Of a stretch of 62,172 nt of DNA, positions 50,984 to 60,088 are shown piece by piece. Numbering within the stretch: position 1 is the stretch's first letter; each line of letters begins with the position of its first letter. The DNA comes from Prevotella illustrans. GTDB lineage: Bacteria; Bacteroidota; Bacteroidia; Bacteroidales; Bacteroidaceae. The translations under genes were made by a program, and so were the position numbers. The notes under the pieces were generated by a model. It searched no databases and was not told the DNA's origin. It saw only the letters and a list, made by a program, of their open reading frames with translations. The stretch covers positions 1 through 62,172 of the forward strand of contig NZ_JAERMS010000014.1 in NCBI RefSeq assembly GCF_017426725.1, read 5' to 3'.

Positions 50984-52003
50984 TTAGGTGTCTGTGCTTG
51001 ATGGGGCTGCCTCCTTTCTTTTCTTATAGAGTTTGATGATGTTACCATGTTTATGATATTGAAAATGATTGCTCAATCGGCTGATGACGGTCATTACTTC
51101 GTCAATGTTTTCAGTGCGGTTAAAGTTCATGGTGAAGCGTTGTTCGAGGTCAAGGGCCTTGTCAACGTCAAACTTTACGTAGTAGAGAGCAGCCATTTGT
51201 TCCAGGATAACCTTTAATGTTTGGTTGTGGAAATCGATGTTGTCATGTGTCCACAGCCTAAAATCGCCGGCCCTGACCTGCTTTCGGCGCATAAGACCGT
51301 CACTTCGTCGATAGGCGATTTGCTCACCGGGCTTCATGAGTATCGCATTTTGGTTGTCGGATAGCTTGACGCTACCTTCTTCGAGCGTAGTGATGATGTC
51401 GCTGTCATCGCCATAAGCGCGTACATTAAAATGAGTTCCCAATACGCGTATGTTGAGGTTGCCTGCGTGTACGACGAACGGACGGCGGCTGTCTTTGGCC
51501 ACTTCAAAGTGTGCTTCGCCTACGAGGAAGATGTCACGGCGGTCACCGTGGGGATTGAAAGTGGCAGGATAGAGTAGGCTTGAAGCCGAATTGACGATAA
51601 TCTTAGTACCATCGCTCAGTGTCAGACTGTCAATTTTTCCTTCGCCCACATGAAATTCAGCCAGTTGAGGCTGCGCGTGATAGTCGGCCGACAGCTTCCA
51701 GGCGGCAGCAGCTGTCAGCAGCGGAATAGCCAATACGGCTGCCCAGCGAAGCGATTGTGCCAGTCGGCGACGTTTATGGCGTTGCTTCTCATAGCGTTGG
51801 CGGTTGTTTCGGAACATTTCCAAGGCTGTATCTACATCGGTAGTGTCGGGTTCTGCATGGTTCCAGACCATCTTTAGAGCATGATCTTTCTTCTCCGCAT
51901 CCGTAGGAAGAAGGAGCCAATGCCTCAGTAGCTGACGTTTGTCGGCAGGAATGACACCATCGAAGTAGGCGTGAATAAGCTCTTGAATATCGTTTAGATT
52001 CAT
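50984..52003 (-). CDS. FecR-family anti-sigma factor (locus 3)
   Basis: Inner-membrane anti-sigma regulator, 339 residues. Cytoplasmic N-terminal part (about 1-85), one membrane helix (about 87-105, WAAVLAIPLLTAAAAW), then the periplasmic FecR domain (about 115-215, with DGTKIIVNSASSLLYP and FLVGEAHFEVAKDSRRPF) and a C-terminal DUF4974-type domain (KVILEQMAALYYVKFDVD). It holds the ECF sigma factor inactive until the STN domain of the SusC channel signals that ligand is bound. 91 bases after the sigma gene and 47 before susC. Confidence 0.95.
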   Translation of the reverse strand: MNLNDIQELIHAYFDGVIPADKRQLLRHWLLLPTDAEKKDHALKMVWNHAEPDTTDVDTALEMFRNNRQRYEKQRHKRRRLAQSLRWAAVLAIPLLTAAAAWKLSADYHAQPQLAEFHVGEGKIDSLTLSDGTKIIVNSASSLLYPATFNPHGDRRDIFLVGEAHFEVAKDSRRPFVVHAGNLNIRVLGTHFNVRAYGDDSDIITTLEEGSVKLSDNQNAILMKPGEQIAYRRSDGLMRRKQVRAGDFRLWTHDNIDFHNQTLKVILEQMAALYYVKFDVDKALDLEQRFTMNFNRTENIDEVMTVISRLSNHFQYHKHGNIIKLYKKRKEAAPSSTDT

Positions 52004-52094
52004 GGATAAGATGCTGTTTTATAAATAGGATGAATAAGTCATGAATCACACGTAATTCATGGCGTGTTAATTAATGATAAAAAAGGAAGAGTTG

Positions 52095-52682
52095 TTAGAA
52101 TTGTTGCTCCCGAGTGAGCATCAGTGTGAGTGTCAATAGTTCGAGTAGCGGCATGAGGTGGCGCAGCTGTTGCAATGCCAGCGAGATGTGGGTTTCCACA
52201 GTTCGCTTGCTTAATCCCAATTCTTGTGCTATCTGTTCGTTAGAAAGTCCTTCGCGACGGCTCATGAGGAAGATGCGTCGGCGTTGTGCGGGCATGCGTT
52301 CTATTTCCTCTTTTATGATGGCCATGAGCTCCTTGTAGTGTAGCTCGTTGTCAATGATGTTGTCATCCGGCTCTTCGGAAGCTGTTTCTTGTACTATCCG
52401 CTGTCGTTGTAGTGAACGCCTGATGATTTCGAACGACGCGTTTTTGGTCATCACGTAGATGTAGTTTTCAAGATTCTGTATTTCGATCAGTTGATTACGC
52501 CTAATCCAGAGTTGCATAAAAATATCCTGCGCAATATTCTCGGCCTCAGCTTTGTCGCCGCAAAGACGGGCGGCAAAGAACTTGATTTTGGGATAATATT
52601 TTCGGAAGACGACATCGAAAGCCGCTTTGTTGCCCTGGCTCAGGGCGGCCAGCAGTATGCTATCGGATTCGTGCGTACTCAT
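52095..52682 (-). CDS. ECF (extracytoplasmic function) RNA polymerase sigma factor (locus 3)
   Basis: 195 residues from the chosen start MSTHESDS. Sigma region 2 covers about 15-85 (AAFDVVFRKYYPKIKFFAAR and AENIAQDIFMQLWIRR), and region 4 about 125-180 (LSNEQIAQELGLSKRTVETH helix-turn-helix). A longer frame from 52757 is ruled out because its ATG sits inside the -7 box of the promoter at 52755-52785. Partner of the FecR gene and head of the locus 3 cascade. Confidence 0.94.
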   Translation of the reverse strand: MSTHESDSILLAALSQGNKAAFDVVFRKYYPKIKFFAARLCGDKAEAENIAQDIFMQLWIRRNQLIEIQNLENYIYVMTKNASFEIIRRSLQRQRIVQETASEEPDDNIIDNELHYKELMAIIKEEIERMPAQRRRIFLMSRREGLSNEQIAQELGLSKRTVETHISLALQQLRHLMPLLELLTLTLMLTREQQF

Positions 52683-52754
52683 ATACGGCGGATTGGGGAG
52701 ATACTTGACTTGCTCATCTGACGACCTTAGATGCGCGAAGAACTTTCGTTCCGG

Positions 52755-52785
52755 CAAAAGTATGTAATTTATCGATGATGAGCAA
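52755..52785 (-). promoter_or_regulatory. Promoter of the ECF sigma gene and locus 3
   Basis: Minus strand: TTG (52783-52785), 20-base spacer, TACTTTTG (52755-52762). Transcription would begin near 52748, so the translation start must be the ATG at 52682. Confidence 0.8.
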
Positions 52786-52910
52786 GTAAATCTCCCGAAA
52801 AGTTGACACCGTGGTCGGAACTGACAAACATGTGTACATACTAAAATGATGGGAATTTATTGATGTTGCAAATGATTTCTGCCAACACACAAACAGACTG
52901 AACCGGAACG

Positions 52911-53023
52911 TGATGAATCACGCCCCTCCGGTTCACGCCCTGCCATTTACAAACACGGAAGTCATAGCTTGGTAATGTCAATCAGCCGCCATGCGTCGGC
53001 GTAAGGGCGTGATTCATCACGTT
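52911..53023. repeat. Palindromic GTGATGAATCACG element, third copy of the 13212-13689 family
   Basis: GGAACGTGATGAATCACG at the left and GGGCGTGATTCATCACG at the right form inverted ends about 110 bases apart. The middle (TTCACGCC, CCATTTACAAACACGGAAG, AATCAGCCGCCA) matches the junction of the tandem pair at 13372-13500. Only this inner part is shared; the 130-base spacer of the tandem pair is missing here. Confidence 0.85.
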
Positions 53024-53159
53024 CAGCATTGGCAATCAAACATTAAAACACTGCTAATTTTAGGAAAACTGATCCCGAACCGTATATAATAAAAGAATGA
53101 ATAGCTTTCAAGAGAAAATAAAAAAAAGATAAATAAATGAAAAACGTTATGAATTTATT

Positions 53160-53500
53160 TGACAAACAGGTCGAAAAAAGTGCGCTTTTTCAGAAAAGAA
53201 AAGGAAGCGGACGGAAAAACGGCAGGAAAATGAAGTTTGGGTTATCGGCTGATTATCAGTAAGTTAACAAAATTCAATGCGATAAACAGGGCCAGATACT
53301 TTGCGATAGCTATGCTTTTAGGCTGTAAAAGGGCAGCTATTAGCAGCCGAAAGCTACCCTTTTAGAGCGTAAAAGGGCTGATATTGGCCGTTAAAAGTAC
53401 TGCTTTGGAGACAAAATACAGGAAAATGGCGTAACCGAAGTACGCTGAGAGGGCCTGAAAAACGCTGGATGAGTTGTTTCGGAAGTGTTAAAATTCACAC
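53160..53500 (+). repeat. Dispersed hairpin-rich intergenic repeat, copy 4
   Basis: Closest to the reverse complement of copy 2 and similar in its right end to copy 3 (GCTGGATGAGTTGTTTCGGA, then GTGTTAAAAT). It holds the module cluster GCTATGCTTTTAGG, GTAAAAGGGCAGC and AGCTACCCTTTTAG. As at copy 1, a palindromic GTGAT element lies just upstream. 52786-52910 and 53024-53159 hold no gene. Confidence 0.82.
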
Positions 53501-53530
53501 CTGTTTCTTTACAAAAATCATTTTTCTTCC

Positions 53531-53538
53531 TATCTTTG
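53531..53538 (+). promoter_or_regulatory. -7 promoter element of the SGNH hydrolase gene
   Basis: TATCTTTG, with TTTACA about 20 bases upstream as a weak -33 element. It fixes the translation start downstream of about 53545. Confidence 0.6.
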
Positions 53539-53574
53539 TACGCGTCATCCTACCGTAACGGCGGAGGAAAAACG

Positions 53575-54828
53575 ATGAGTGGTTTATTGACAATGAAGGT
53601 GAAGAATATGAAAAAGATGAAGCGATTGTTGTTGGTTGTCGCCTGCTGTATGGCCATACAGCTGTCGGCACAGGAAAAGCCGACCGTTACGCTGGGTCGT
53701 TGGGTAGGTACATGGGCCGCGGCGCCGCAACCTGTGGTGAAGGCCTATATGCCCTATGATAACAATATGACCAACCGATCGGTACGTCAGATTGTAAAAG
53801 TGTCGATCGGCGGGAACGTATTGCGCTTACGGCTGAGCAATATCTACAGTTCGGAACCCGTGGAAATTCGTTCCATCTATATCGCTTTGGCTAAAGACTC
53901 TTTTGAGTTATATCCTCATACGGCCCGTTATCTGCAGTTTGGAAAAAAGTATCGGGTGGTGATTCCTGCGGGAAAGGAAACGGTAAGTGATCCCCTGAAG
54001 TTTGACTTGCGTGGCTTGGATCGGCTGGCTATCACCATCAATTATACGAAAGCGCCTTCGGTTCCTACCGTTCACATGGGATCGCGCACCACCTCTTATA
54101 TTATGTCGGGCGTGACAACGGCGCAGACGAATTTCGGTAAGGCCTTTCGTGAAGAGCATTGGTTTAATATTGCCGGTATTGATGTGTTTGATATAAAAAG
54201 TGAGGCCATCGCTATTATCGGTAATTCGATAACGGATGGCAAGAATTCTAATGACAACGCGCAAAACCGTTGGCCCGATATGATGAGCGAAGCCTTTCAA
54301 CTGAAACATCAGATAGATTATCTGGGCGTGCTCAATCTGGGGATAGGCAACAACCGTGTGACGTTGCCCGGCGGCTTCGGAGCGCAGGCCAAAGTCCGCT
54401 TCGACCATGATATTCTGGAACAAAGCGGCGTGACACATGTCATCATTTTTGAAGGAGTGAACGATATCGGGGCGGCCCGTGGCAACAGTGAGCAGGTGGC
54501 TGCCGAACTGATTGCTTGTTATGAACAGATGATTCGGAAAGCCAAGGCCTTAAAGTTGAAGGTCTACTTAGGCACTATTACCCCTTTTGAAGGTGCCGGT
54601 TACTATACGTTTTTCCACGAAGCGGCCCGTGAGACGGTGAATGAATGGATTCGCGGGCAGTATAAGAATGTGGATGGGATTCTTGATTTCGCGGAACTTT
54701 TGCAGGATCCGGCCAATGTTCACCGTATGCGCAAGGAGTATCAGAGCGACTGGCTCCATCCCAATGCCGAGGGTTATCGCGTAATGGGCTATTATGCCGC
54801 CGAAATTCTGACGCGAAAAAGTAAGTAG
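53575..54828 (+). CDS. Secreted SGNH/GDSL-family hydrolase (esterase)
   Basis: Serine esterase of the SGNH fold, 417 residues from the chosen start. After a basic n-region, the hydrophobic signal (RLLLVVACCMAIQLSAQ) directs secretion. The N-terminal beta domain opens GRWVGTWAAAPQP, as in related two-domain GDSL enzymes. Block I is IIGNSITDG (Ser codon near 54226), the block III Asn is in FEGVNDIG, and block V is DWLHPNAEGY. The ATG at 53575 was chosen because it has a GGAGG site 8 bases upstream and lies after the promoter; the upstream ATG at 53485 precedes it. It may remove acetyl groups from glycans, which would suit the neighbouring locus 3, but the substrate is not known. Confidence 0.85.
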   Translation: MSGLLTMKVKNMKKMKRLLLVVACCMAIQLSAQEKPTVTLGRWVGTWAAAPQPVVKAYMPYDNNMTNRSVRQIVKVSIGGNVLRLRLSNIYSSEPVEIRSIYIALAKDSFELYPHTARYLQFGKKYRVVIPAGKETVSDPLKFDLRGLDRLAITINYTKAPSVPTVHMGSRTTSYIMSGVTTAQTNFGKAFREEHWFNIAGIDVFDIKSEAIAIIGNSITDGKNSNDNAQNRWPDMMSEAFQLKHQIDYLGVLNLGIGNNRVTLPGGFGAQAKVRFDHDILEQSGVTHVIIFEGVNDIGAARGNSEQVAAELIACYEQMIRKAKALKLKVYLGTITPFEGAGYYTFFHEAARETVNEWIRGQYKNVDGILDFAELLQDPANVHRMRKEYQSDWLHPNAEGYRVMGYYAAEILTRKSK

Positions 54829-55050
54829 ATGGCTGTGCCCGATACGCTAAAAAGCAATTGAGGCAAGCTTCACAGCCTACCTCAATCGCTATTCAAATTA
54901 ATATGATCTATTCAAAAAAATGGCTAATCATTGTCCATTCCTGTTCTGGGGGCAAAGATAAAGAATCCATTCACGCGTCGCAATACCTAAAAAGGATGAA
55001 TCTGTGGGTAGGGAAACTAATTATTCGTAGGTATATAGTCTCGGTTAGCC

Positions 55051-55078
55051 GTGTTTTCACGAAAAAACACTATCTTTG
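55051..55078 (+). promoter_or_regulatory. fhs promoter region with inverted repeat
   Basis: TATCTTTG at 55071-55078 is the -7 box. Directly upstream GTGTTTT (55051-55057) and AAAACAC (55064-55070) form a perfect 7-bp inverted repeat separated by 6 bases, in the space between -33 and -7 where a repressor could bind. No clear TTG at -33. Confidence 0.5.
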
Positions 55079-55108
55079 CGTTTTATAATCATTCTATTCC
55101 AAATCACA

Positions 55109-56779
55109 ATGAAATCTGATATCGAAATTGCCCGTGCGTGCAATATGCGCCCCATTGAAGACGTAGCTGCCGACTTGGGCGTTAATGCTGCCGACCTGGA
55201 CCGTTATGGCAAGTATATTGCCAAAATGCCGACTACATTGATTAATCCTGAAAAGATAAAACGGAGCAACCTGATCCTCGTGACGGCAATGTCGCCTACG
55301 AAGTCAGGAATCGGCAAGACCACGGTTTGTATAGGCCTGTCGATGGCTTTGAATCGGCTTGGAAAGAAATCGGTTCTGGCATTAAGAGAGCCAAGTCTGG
55401 GACCTTGTTTCGGTATGAAGGGCGGCGCTTGTGGCGGCGGTTACTCGCAGGTGCTGCCTATGGAGAAGATCAACCTGCACTTTACGGGCGATTTTCATGC
55501 CATCACCACGGCTCATAATATGATTACGGCTCTGCTTGACAACTATCTTTATCAACATTTGGAAAATGGTTTCGCGCTGAAGGAAGTGTATTGGCAGAAG
55601 CGTGTGCTCGATGTCAACGATCGCAGTCTGCGTTATATCGTGACAGGACTGGGGGCTAAGACCAACGGTATTCTTGCCGAGAGCGGGTTCGATATCACGC
55701 CGGCCAGTGAAATCATGGCCATCCTTTGTCTCGCGAAAGATGAGGCCGACCTGCGTCGTCGCATAGAAAATATACTCTTGGGAATCACGATGGAGGGTAA
55801 ACCGTTTACCGTGAAAGATATGGGAGTAGCCGGCGCCATTACCGTTTTGTTGCTCAACGCCCTGCAACCGAATCTCGTGCAGACCATCGAAGGTACGCCG
55901 GCTTTTATTCATGGCGGCCCTTTTGCCAATATCGCCCATGGATGCAACAGTATCATCGCTACGAAGATGGCGCTGAGCCTCAGTGACTATGTCGTGACGG
56001 AAGCCGGATTCGGCGCCGACCTGGGAGCGGAGAAGTTCTTGGATATTAAGTGTCGTGAGGCCGGGTTGCAGCCCAAACTGGCCATATTGGTGTGCACAAC
56101 GCGTGGATTGAAAATGCATGGAGGCATGTGTGTGGGGGCTGATGAAAGTCATGGTGAACGTGAGCTGGTTTGTGGTCTTGCCAATTTGGATCGCCATATT
56201 CAGAACCTACAGTCGATGGGACAGACCGTTATCGTGACACTCAATGAATTTAATACCGATACGGAACAAGAGGTAGAGCTGGTGCGTAGCCATTGTGAGG
56301 CAATGGGCGTGGGCTTCGCGTCTAATGCGGCGTTTATGCGTGGCGGCGAAGAGTGCGAGGAACTGGCCCGATTGGCTGTTGATACCATTGCCGAAAAACC
56401 ATCGGGAAAGATTGAGTATGCCTATCAGCTTGAAGATGGCATCGCGAGAAAGGTGGAAAAATTGGCCAAACATATTTATGGAGCCGGCCATGTAGTGTTC
56501 AAGTCTGCCGCGATTCGACAGATGAAAGCCATTGAGGCGATGGGATGTGGCCATTTTCCCGTGTGCATCGCTAAAACACAGTATTCTTTTAGTGATGACG
56601 CCAAGGTCTACGGGGCGCCCCATGGCTTTGAATTTACCGTGCGCGACTTTGTGCTGAATGCCGGCGCGCGGATGATCGTGGCCGTGGCCGGCGAGATTAT
56701 GCGCATGCCCGGGCTGCCCAAACATCCGCAGGCGGAGCGCATAGATATTGTAGATGGATTGATAGAAGGACTCGATTAG
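55109..56779 (+). CDS. fhs: Formate-tetrahydrofolate ligase
   Basis: Makes 10-formyltetrahydrofolate from formate, ATP and tetrahydrofolate, feeding one-carbon units to purine synthesis. 556 residues from the chosen start [10 protein letters not shown]. The P-loop-like segment [20 protein letters not shown] lies near residues 60-80, followed by [23 protein letters not shown], the hallmark of the family, and later [20 protein letters not shown] and [12 protein letters not shown]. The upstream ATG at 55076 lies inside the -7 box, so it cannot be used. Single gene with its own promoter. Confidence 0.97.
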   Translation: MKSDIEIARACNMRPIEDVAADLGVNAADLDRYGKYIAKMPTTLINPEKIKRSNLILVTAMSPTKSGIGKTTVCIGLSMALNRLGKKSVLALREPSLGPCFGMKGGACGGGYSQVLPMEKINLHFTGDFHAITTAHNMITALLDNYLYQHLENGFALKEVYWQKRVLDVNDRSLRYIVTGLGAKTNGILAESGFDITPASEIMAILCLAKDEADLRRRIENILLGITMEGKPFTVKDMGVAGAITVLLLNALQPNLVQTIEGTPAFIHGGPFANIAHGCNSIIATKMALSLSDYVVTEAGFGADLGAEKFLDIKCREAGLQPKLAILVCTTRGLKMHGGMCVGADESHGERELVCGLANLDRHIQNLQSMGQTVIVTLNEFNTDTEQEVELVRSHCEAMGVGFASNAAFMRGGEECEELARLAVDTIAEKPSGKIEYAYQLEDGIARKVEKLAKHIYGAGHVVFKSAAIRQMKAIEAMGCGHFPVCIAKTQYSFSDDAKVYGAPHGFEFTVRDFVLNAGARMIVAVAGEIMRMPGLPKHPQAERIDIVDGLIEGLD

Positions 56780-56841
56780 AGTAAAATATCATTCAAATCA
56801 ACAAATATAGTAAATACACTGATTAAGTGGGAAAAACTTAC

Positions 56842-56849
56842 TACCTTTG
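56842..56849 (+). promoter_or_regulatory. -7 promoter element of the transporter operon
   Basis: TACCTTTG fits TAnnTTTG; the -33 element is poor. The transcript would start near 56856, leaving a leader of about 95 bases before the ATG at 56953. Confidence 0.55.
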
Positions 56850-56952
56850 CGGCTGAAATGTATCTCTCTTTGGCTGCAAAGGCAGAGTCGCGTGTTTGTG
56901 TCGCGTCGTCAGGCAGCTTTCGTTGTTATTGCAACGTATAAATAGTAATATA

Positions 56953-58641
56953 ATGGAATTAGTTCGTAATTTGTTTGAAGGATTTCCTGATCTGTGGGGT
57001 GGTGGAGTAGCTCACTCCGTAATGATTTTGGCGTTGGTCATCTCTCTTGGTCTTGCTTTGGGCAAGGTAAAAGTGTCTAACATTTCACTCGGACTCACAT
57101 GGGTCTTGTTCATTGGGCTGGTATTTGGCCATTTTAATTTTAATCTTGATGAACATTTGCTCCATTTTCTGAAGGAGTTCGGCCTTATTCTCTTCGTTTA
57201 TTCTATCGGTCTGCAAGTGGGGCCCAGCTTTTTCGCTTCTTTCCGCCGTGGAGGTTTGTCGCTCAATATGCTGGTGCTGCTCATCGTATTTGTAGGTGTG
57301 GGCATGACTGTGACGCTGCATTTCGTGACGGGAATTCCTATCACGACGATGGCCGGAATCCTTTCGGGAGCTGTTACCAATACGCCCGGACTGGGTGCCG
57401 CTCAGCAGGCGAACAGCGATCTCAACCATATTGACTCGCCCGATATAGCCATGGGCTATGCCGTAACCTATCCTATGGGTGTCATAGGGGTGATTCTTAC
57501 GTTTATGGCTCTGCGCTATCTGCTGCGTATCAATCTACAGAAAGAAGAGAAGCAGGCCGCTACGGGACTGGGACACTTGGAGGAATTGACCGTAAGAACT
57601 TTCACCATAGAGGTTGAAAACGAAATGATTGAGGGGCAGACGATCGCTCATATTCACCAATTATTGAACCGTGACTTCACGGTGTCACGCATTCTGCATG
57701 TAGCCACGGGCGAGTTCAACGAGGTTGTCAATGGTTTGACGGTATTGAACAAGGGCGACAAACTTTTGGTGATCGCACGTCCGAACGACATAGAACCCAT
57801 TACGGCGTTGCTCGGTGTGCCGACAACGGTGGAATGGGCGAACTATAACAACGAACTCATTTCACGTCGCATTCTCGTGACAAAGCCGGAAATTAACGGT
57901 AAGACCCTTGCTCAACTGAAAATACGCTCCAACTTTGGTACGAATATTACGCGTGTGAACCGCTCCGGCGTTGATCTGGTGGCCACGCCCAACCTTCATT
58001 TGCAGATGGGCGACCGTGTGACGGTGGTCGGTACGGAACTGGCTATCAGCCATATCGAAAAGTTAATGGGTAATTCGCTGCGCCGATTGAACAATCCTAA
58101 TCTGATACCTATTTTCCTTGGCATAGCTTTGGGATGTTTGGTGGCAAATATACCTATTATTATACCGGGCATTCCGGAGTCGTTGAAGTTGGGATTGACG
58201 GGCGGACCACTCATCGTTGCGCTGCTGATCGGTTGGCTGGGACCCAAGCATAACTTGGTTACTTATACTACCATCAGCGCCAATTTGATGATTAGGGAAA
58301 TCGGAATCTGTATCTTCTTGGCTTGTGTAGGCTTGGGAACAGGTCGTGAATTCTTTTCGACGGTTATCAGTCAGGAAGGCTTGACATGGTTGGGCTATGG
58401 CGTTCTGATTACGATATTGCCCTTGTTGATCGGTGCTCTCATCGGTCGTTATTTCATGCATCTCAATTATTTTACGCTCATCGGCGTGTTAGCCGGTACC
58501 AATACAAATCCGCCGGCGCTCACTTACGCCAGTGATCTGACACAGAGCGACTCGCCGGCTGTAGGCTATTCGACGGTTTATCCGTTTGCCATGTTCCTGC
58601 GTATCGTCACGATTCAGATTTTAATATTAGTATTAGGATAA
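56953..58641 (+). CDS. AspT/YidE/YbjL-type antiporter with two TrkA-C domains
   Basis: Inner-membrane transporter of the aspartate-alanine exchanger superfamily, 562 residues from MELVRNLF. Two membrane blocks (about 20-180 and 385-560) carry the internal duplication GAVTNTPGLGAAQQ and GTNTNPPALTYAS, the AspT signature. Between them lie two TrkA-C ligand-binding domains (about 200-285 and 290-370; DKLLVIARPNDIEP, GDRVTVVGTELA). The frame starting 57 bases earlier has no support. The gene is 4 bases from the ThrE-type gene, so both probably move amino or dicarboxylic acids; the substrate is not known. Confidence 0.9.
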   Translation: MELVRNLFEGFPDLWGGGVAHSVMILALVISLGLALGKVKVSNISLGLTWVLFIGLVFGHFNFNLDEHLLHFLKEFGLILFVYSIGLQVGPSFFASFRRGGLSLNMLVLLIVFVGVGMTVTLHFVTGIPITTMAGILSGAVTNTPGLGAAQQANSDLNHIDSPDIAMGYAVTYPMGVIGVILTFMALRYLLRINLQKEEKQAATGLGHLEELTVRTFTIEVENEMIEGQTIAHIHQLLNRDFTVSRILHVATGEFNEVVNGLTVLNKGDKLLVIARPNDIEPITALLGVPTTVEWANYNNELISRRILVTKPEINGKTLAQLKIRSNFGTNITRVNRSGVDLVATPNLHLQMGDRVTVVGTELAISHIEKLMGNSLRRLNNPNLIPIFLGIALGCLVANIPIIIPGIPESLKLGLTGGPLIVALLIGWLGPKHNLVTYTTISANLMIREIGICIFLACVGLGTGREFFSTVISQEGLTWLGYGVLITILPLLIGALIGRYFMHLNYFTLIGVLAGTNTNPPALTYASDLTQSDSPAVGYSTVYPFAMFLRIVTIQILILVLG

Positions 58642-58645
58642 GCGT

Positions 58646-60058
58646 ATGTCTACAGAACTTCAGACTCCTGCCGATCTCAAACTTCGCCGTAAGCTCGATT
58701 TACTGCTCAAGACGGGACGGTTGCTCGTGGAAAGCTCGGCCGACACGGCCCGTATTCTTCGTAATATGAAGCGTACGGCAGCTTTCCTGGGTTTGCCGGA
58801 GCAGAATCTTCATATCTTCGTAAACTATACGATGCTCATGGTGAATCTCAGTGATGAGCATCATTCGTTTGTGAAATTCCAGCGTTGTGAGAAGCATGGT
58901 ATCAATATGGAAGCCATTTCTGCCGTCAGCAAACTGTCATGGAAGGCCATCATAGAGGACTATACGCTGGACGAATACGAAGCGGAGCTTAACCGAATCA
59001 AGCGAAAGAAGCGTAATTATACCGATTGGCAGGTAGCTACGGCGGCAGGATTCGCGTGCGGTGGCTTCTGCATTCAGTTCGGTTGCGACTGGGCGGCGTT
59101 CTTCTACGCGTCGATTGCGGCCATCCTGGGCATGCGATTTCGCACTTTTCTCAATCATCAGGGGAGCAACCACTATGTCAATATAGCGATCGCGGCTTTT
59201 CTGTCGACCATCTTGGCTTGGCTTTCCTCCTTCCTTTCGACGAATGCGGACATCGCTTCAGTCCTACCGTCGTTTATGGTTTCGACCACGCCCTGGCACC
59301 CCTTGATGGCCTGTGCCCTGTTCATCGTGCCCGGCGTTCCCATCATCAACTTTGTCAGCGACATGCTCGACGGCTACGTTCAGGTCGGTCTGGTTCGCTT
59401 TATCAATACGTTACTGATGGTCATGGCCATGGCTTTCGGTATCGCCTTTGCCATCGGAGTGTGCGGAATCAACAATTTCGTGACGGATTTGAGCATGACG
59501 CCGCACCATGAATACTGGGAGTTCGCGTTGGCCGCCGCGATCTCAGCCGTGGGTTTCAGTACGATTTTCAATATTCCACGCCGTTTGTTGCCCGTGGTAG
59601 CCATTGGAGGTATCATAGCCGTGTGCGCTCGAAACTTCGTTAACTTGGGTCCGAGCAGTGATAATGTAGGGCTGGATATGGGACTGATAACCGGTTCGCT
59701 TGTCGGTTCGGCGCTTGTGAGTATCATTGCCACCCAGGCCATGCACTGGTTCCACACGCCTCATCACTGTCTTTCCATCCCGAGTGTCATCCCGATGATT
59801 CCCGGCGTGCTGATGTATCGGTGCCTGTTTGCCTTCATCGGAATGCGTGGTGTCGTGGGCGAGGTGACGATAGCCATGCACAACGGTATTATGGCTTCGT
59901 TGGTGACGCTCTGCATTGCCATCGGTGTAGCCATTCCGAATATATTCTTCCGTAGAATGCTCTTCCTGAAACGTAAGAAGAAACTGTCGGATCTGCTCAT
60001 TCAGCGGCGTCGTCTGCATGGCGAATTTGTTGATTTGGATGAGATTGTAGAGAATTAA
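58646..60058 (+). CDS. Threonine/serine exporter (ThrE) family protein
   Basis: Membrane protein of 470 residues. The N-terminal cytosolic DUF1212-type region (about 10-125) contains LLVESSADTARILRNMKR and NYTMLMVNLSD. About ten hydrophobic helices follow between 130 and 440, in two ThrE-like halves (YASIAAILGMRFRTF in the first, MHNGIMASLVTLCIAIGVAI in the second). ThrE relatives export threonine and serine. It directly follows the AspT-type gene (4 bases) and precedes rmuC (30 bases), indicating one operon. Confidence 0.87.
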   Translation: MSTELQTPADLKLRRKLDLLLKTGRLLVESSADTARILRNMKRTAAFLGLPEQNLHIFVNYTMLMVNLSDEHHSFVKFQRCEKHGINMEAISAVSKLSWKAIIEDYTLDEYEAELNRIKRKKRNYTDWQVATAAGFACGGFCIQFGCDWAAFFYASIAAILGMRFRTFLNHQGSNHYVNIAIAAFLSTILAWLSSFLSTNADIASVLPSFMVSTTPWHPLMACALFIVPGVPIINFVSDMLDGYVQVGLVRFINTLLMVMAMAFGIAFAIGVCGINNFVTDLSMTPHHEYWEFALAAAISAVGFSTIFNIPRRLLPVVAIGGIIAVCARNFVNLGPSSDNVGLDMGLITGSLVGSALVSIIATQAMHWFHTPHHCLSIPSVIPMIPGVLMYRCLFAFIGMRGVVGEVTIAMHNGIMASLVTLCIAIGVAIPNIFFRRMLFLKRKKKLSDLLIQRRRLHGEFVDLDEIVEN

Positions 60059-60088
60059 TCAGTCTTTATTCCTTTCTTTTGTACCATT

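Noticed and set aside
54845..54890. Terminator after the SGNH hydrolase gene
   Set aside because: ATTGAGG and CCTCAAT pair, but there is no T-run and the inner part does not pair well; too weak to list.
54858..55088. 76-residue open frame before fhs
   Set aside because: It runs through the fhs promoter and -7 box, has no promoter or ribosome binding site of its own, and no recognisable domain.
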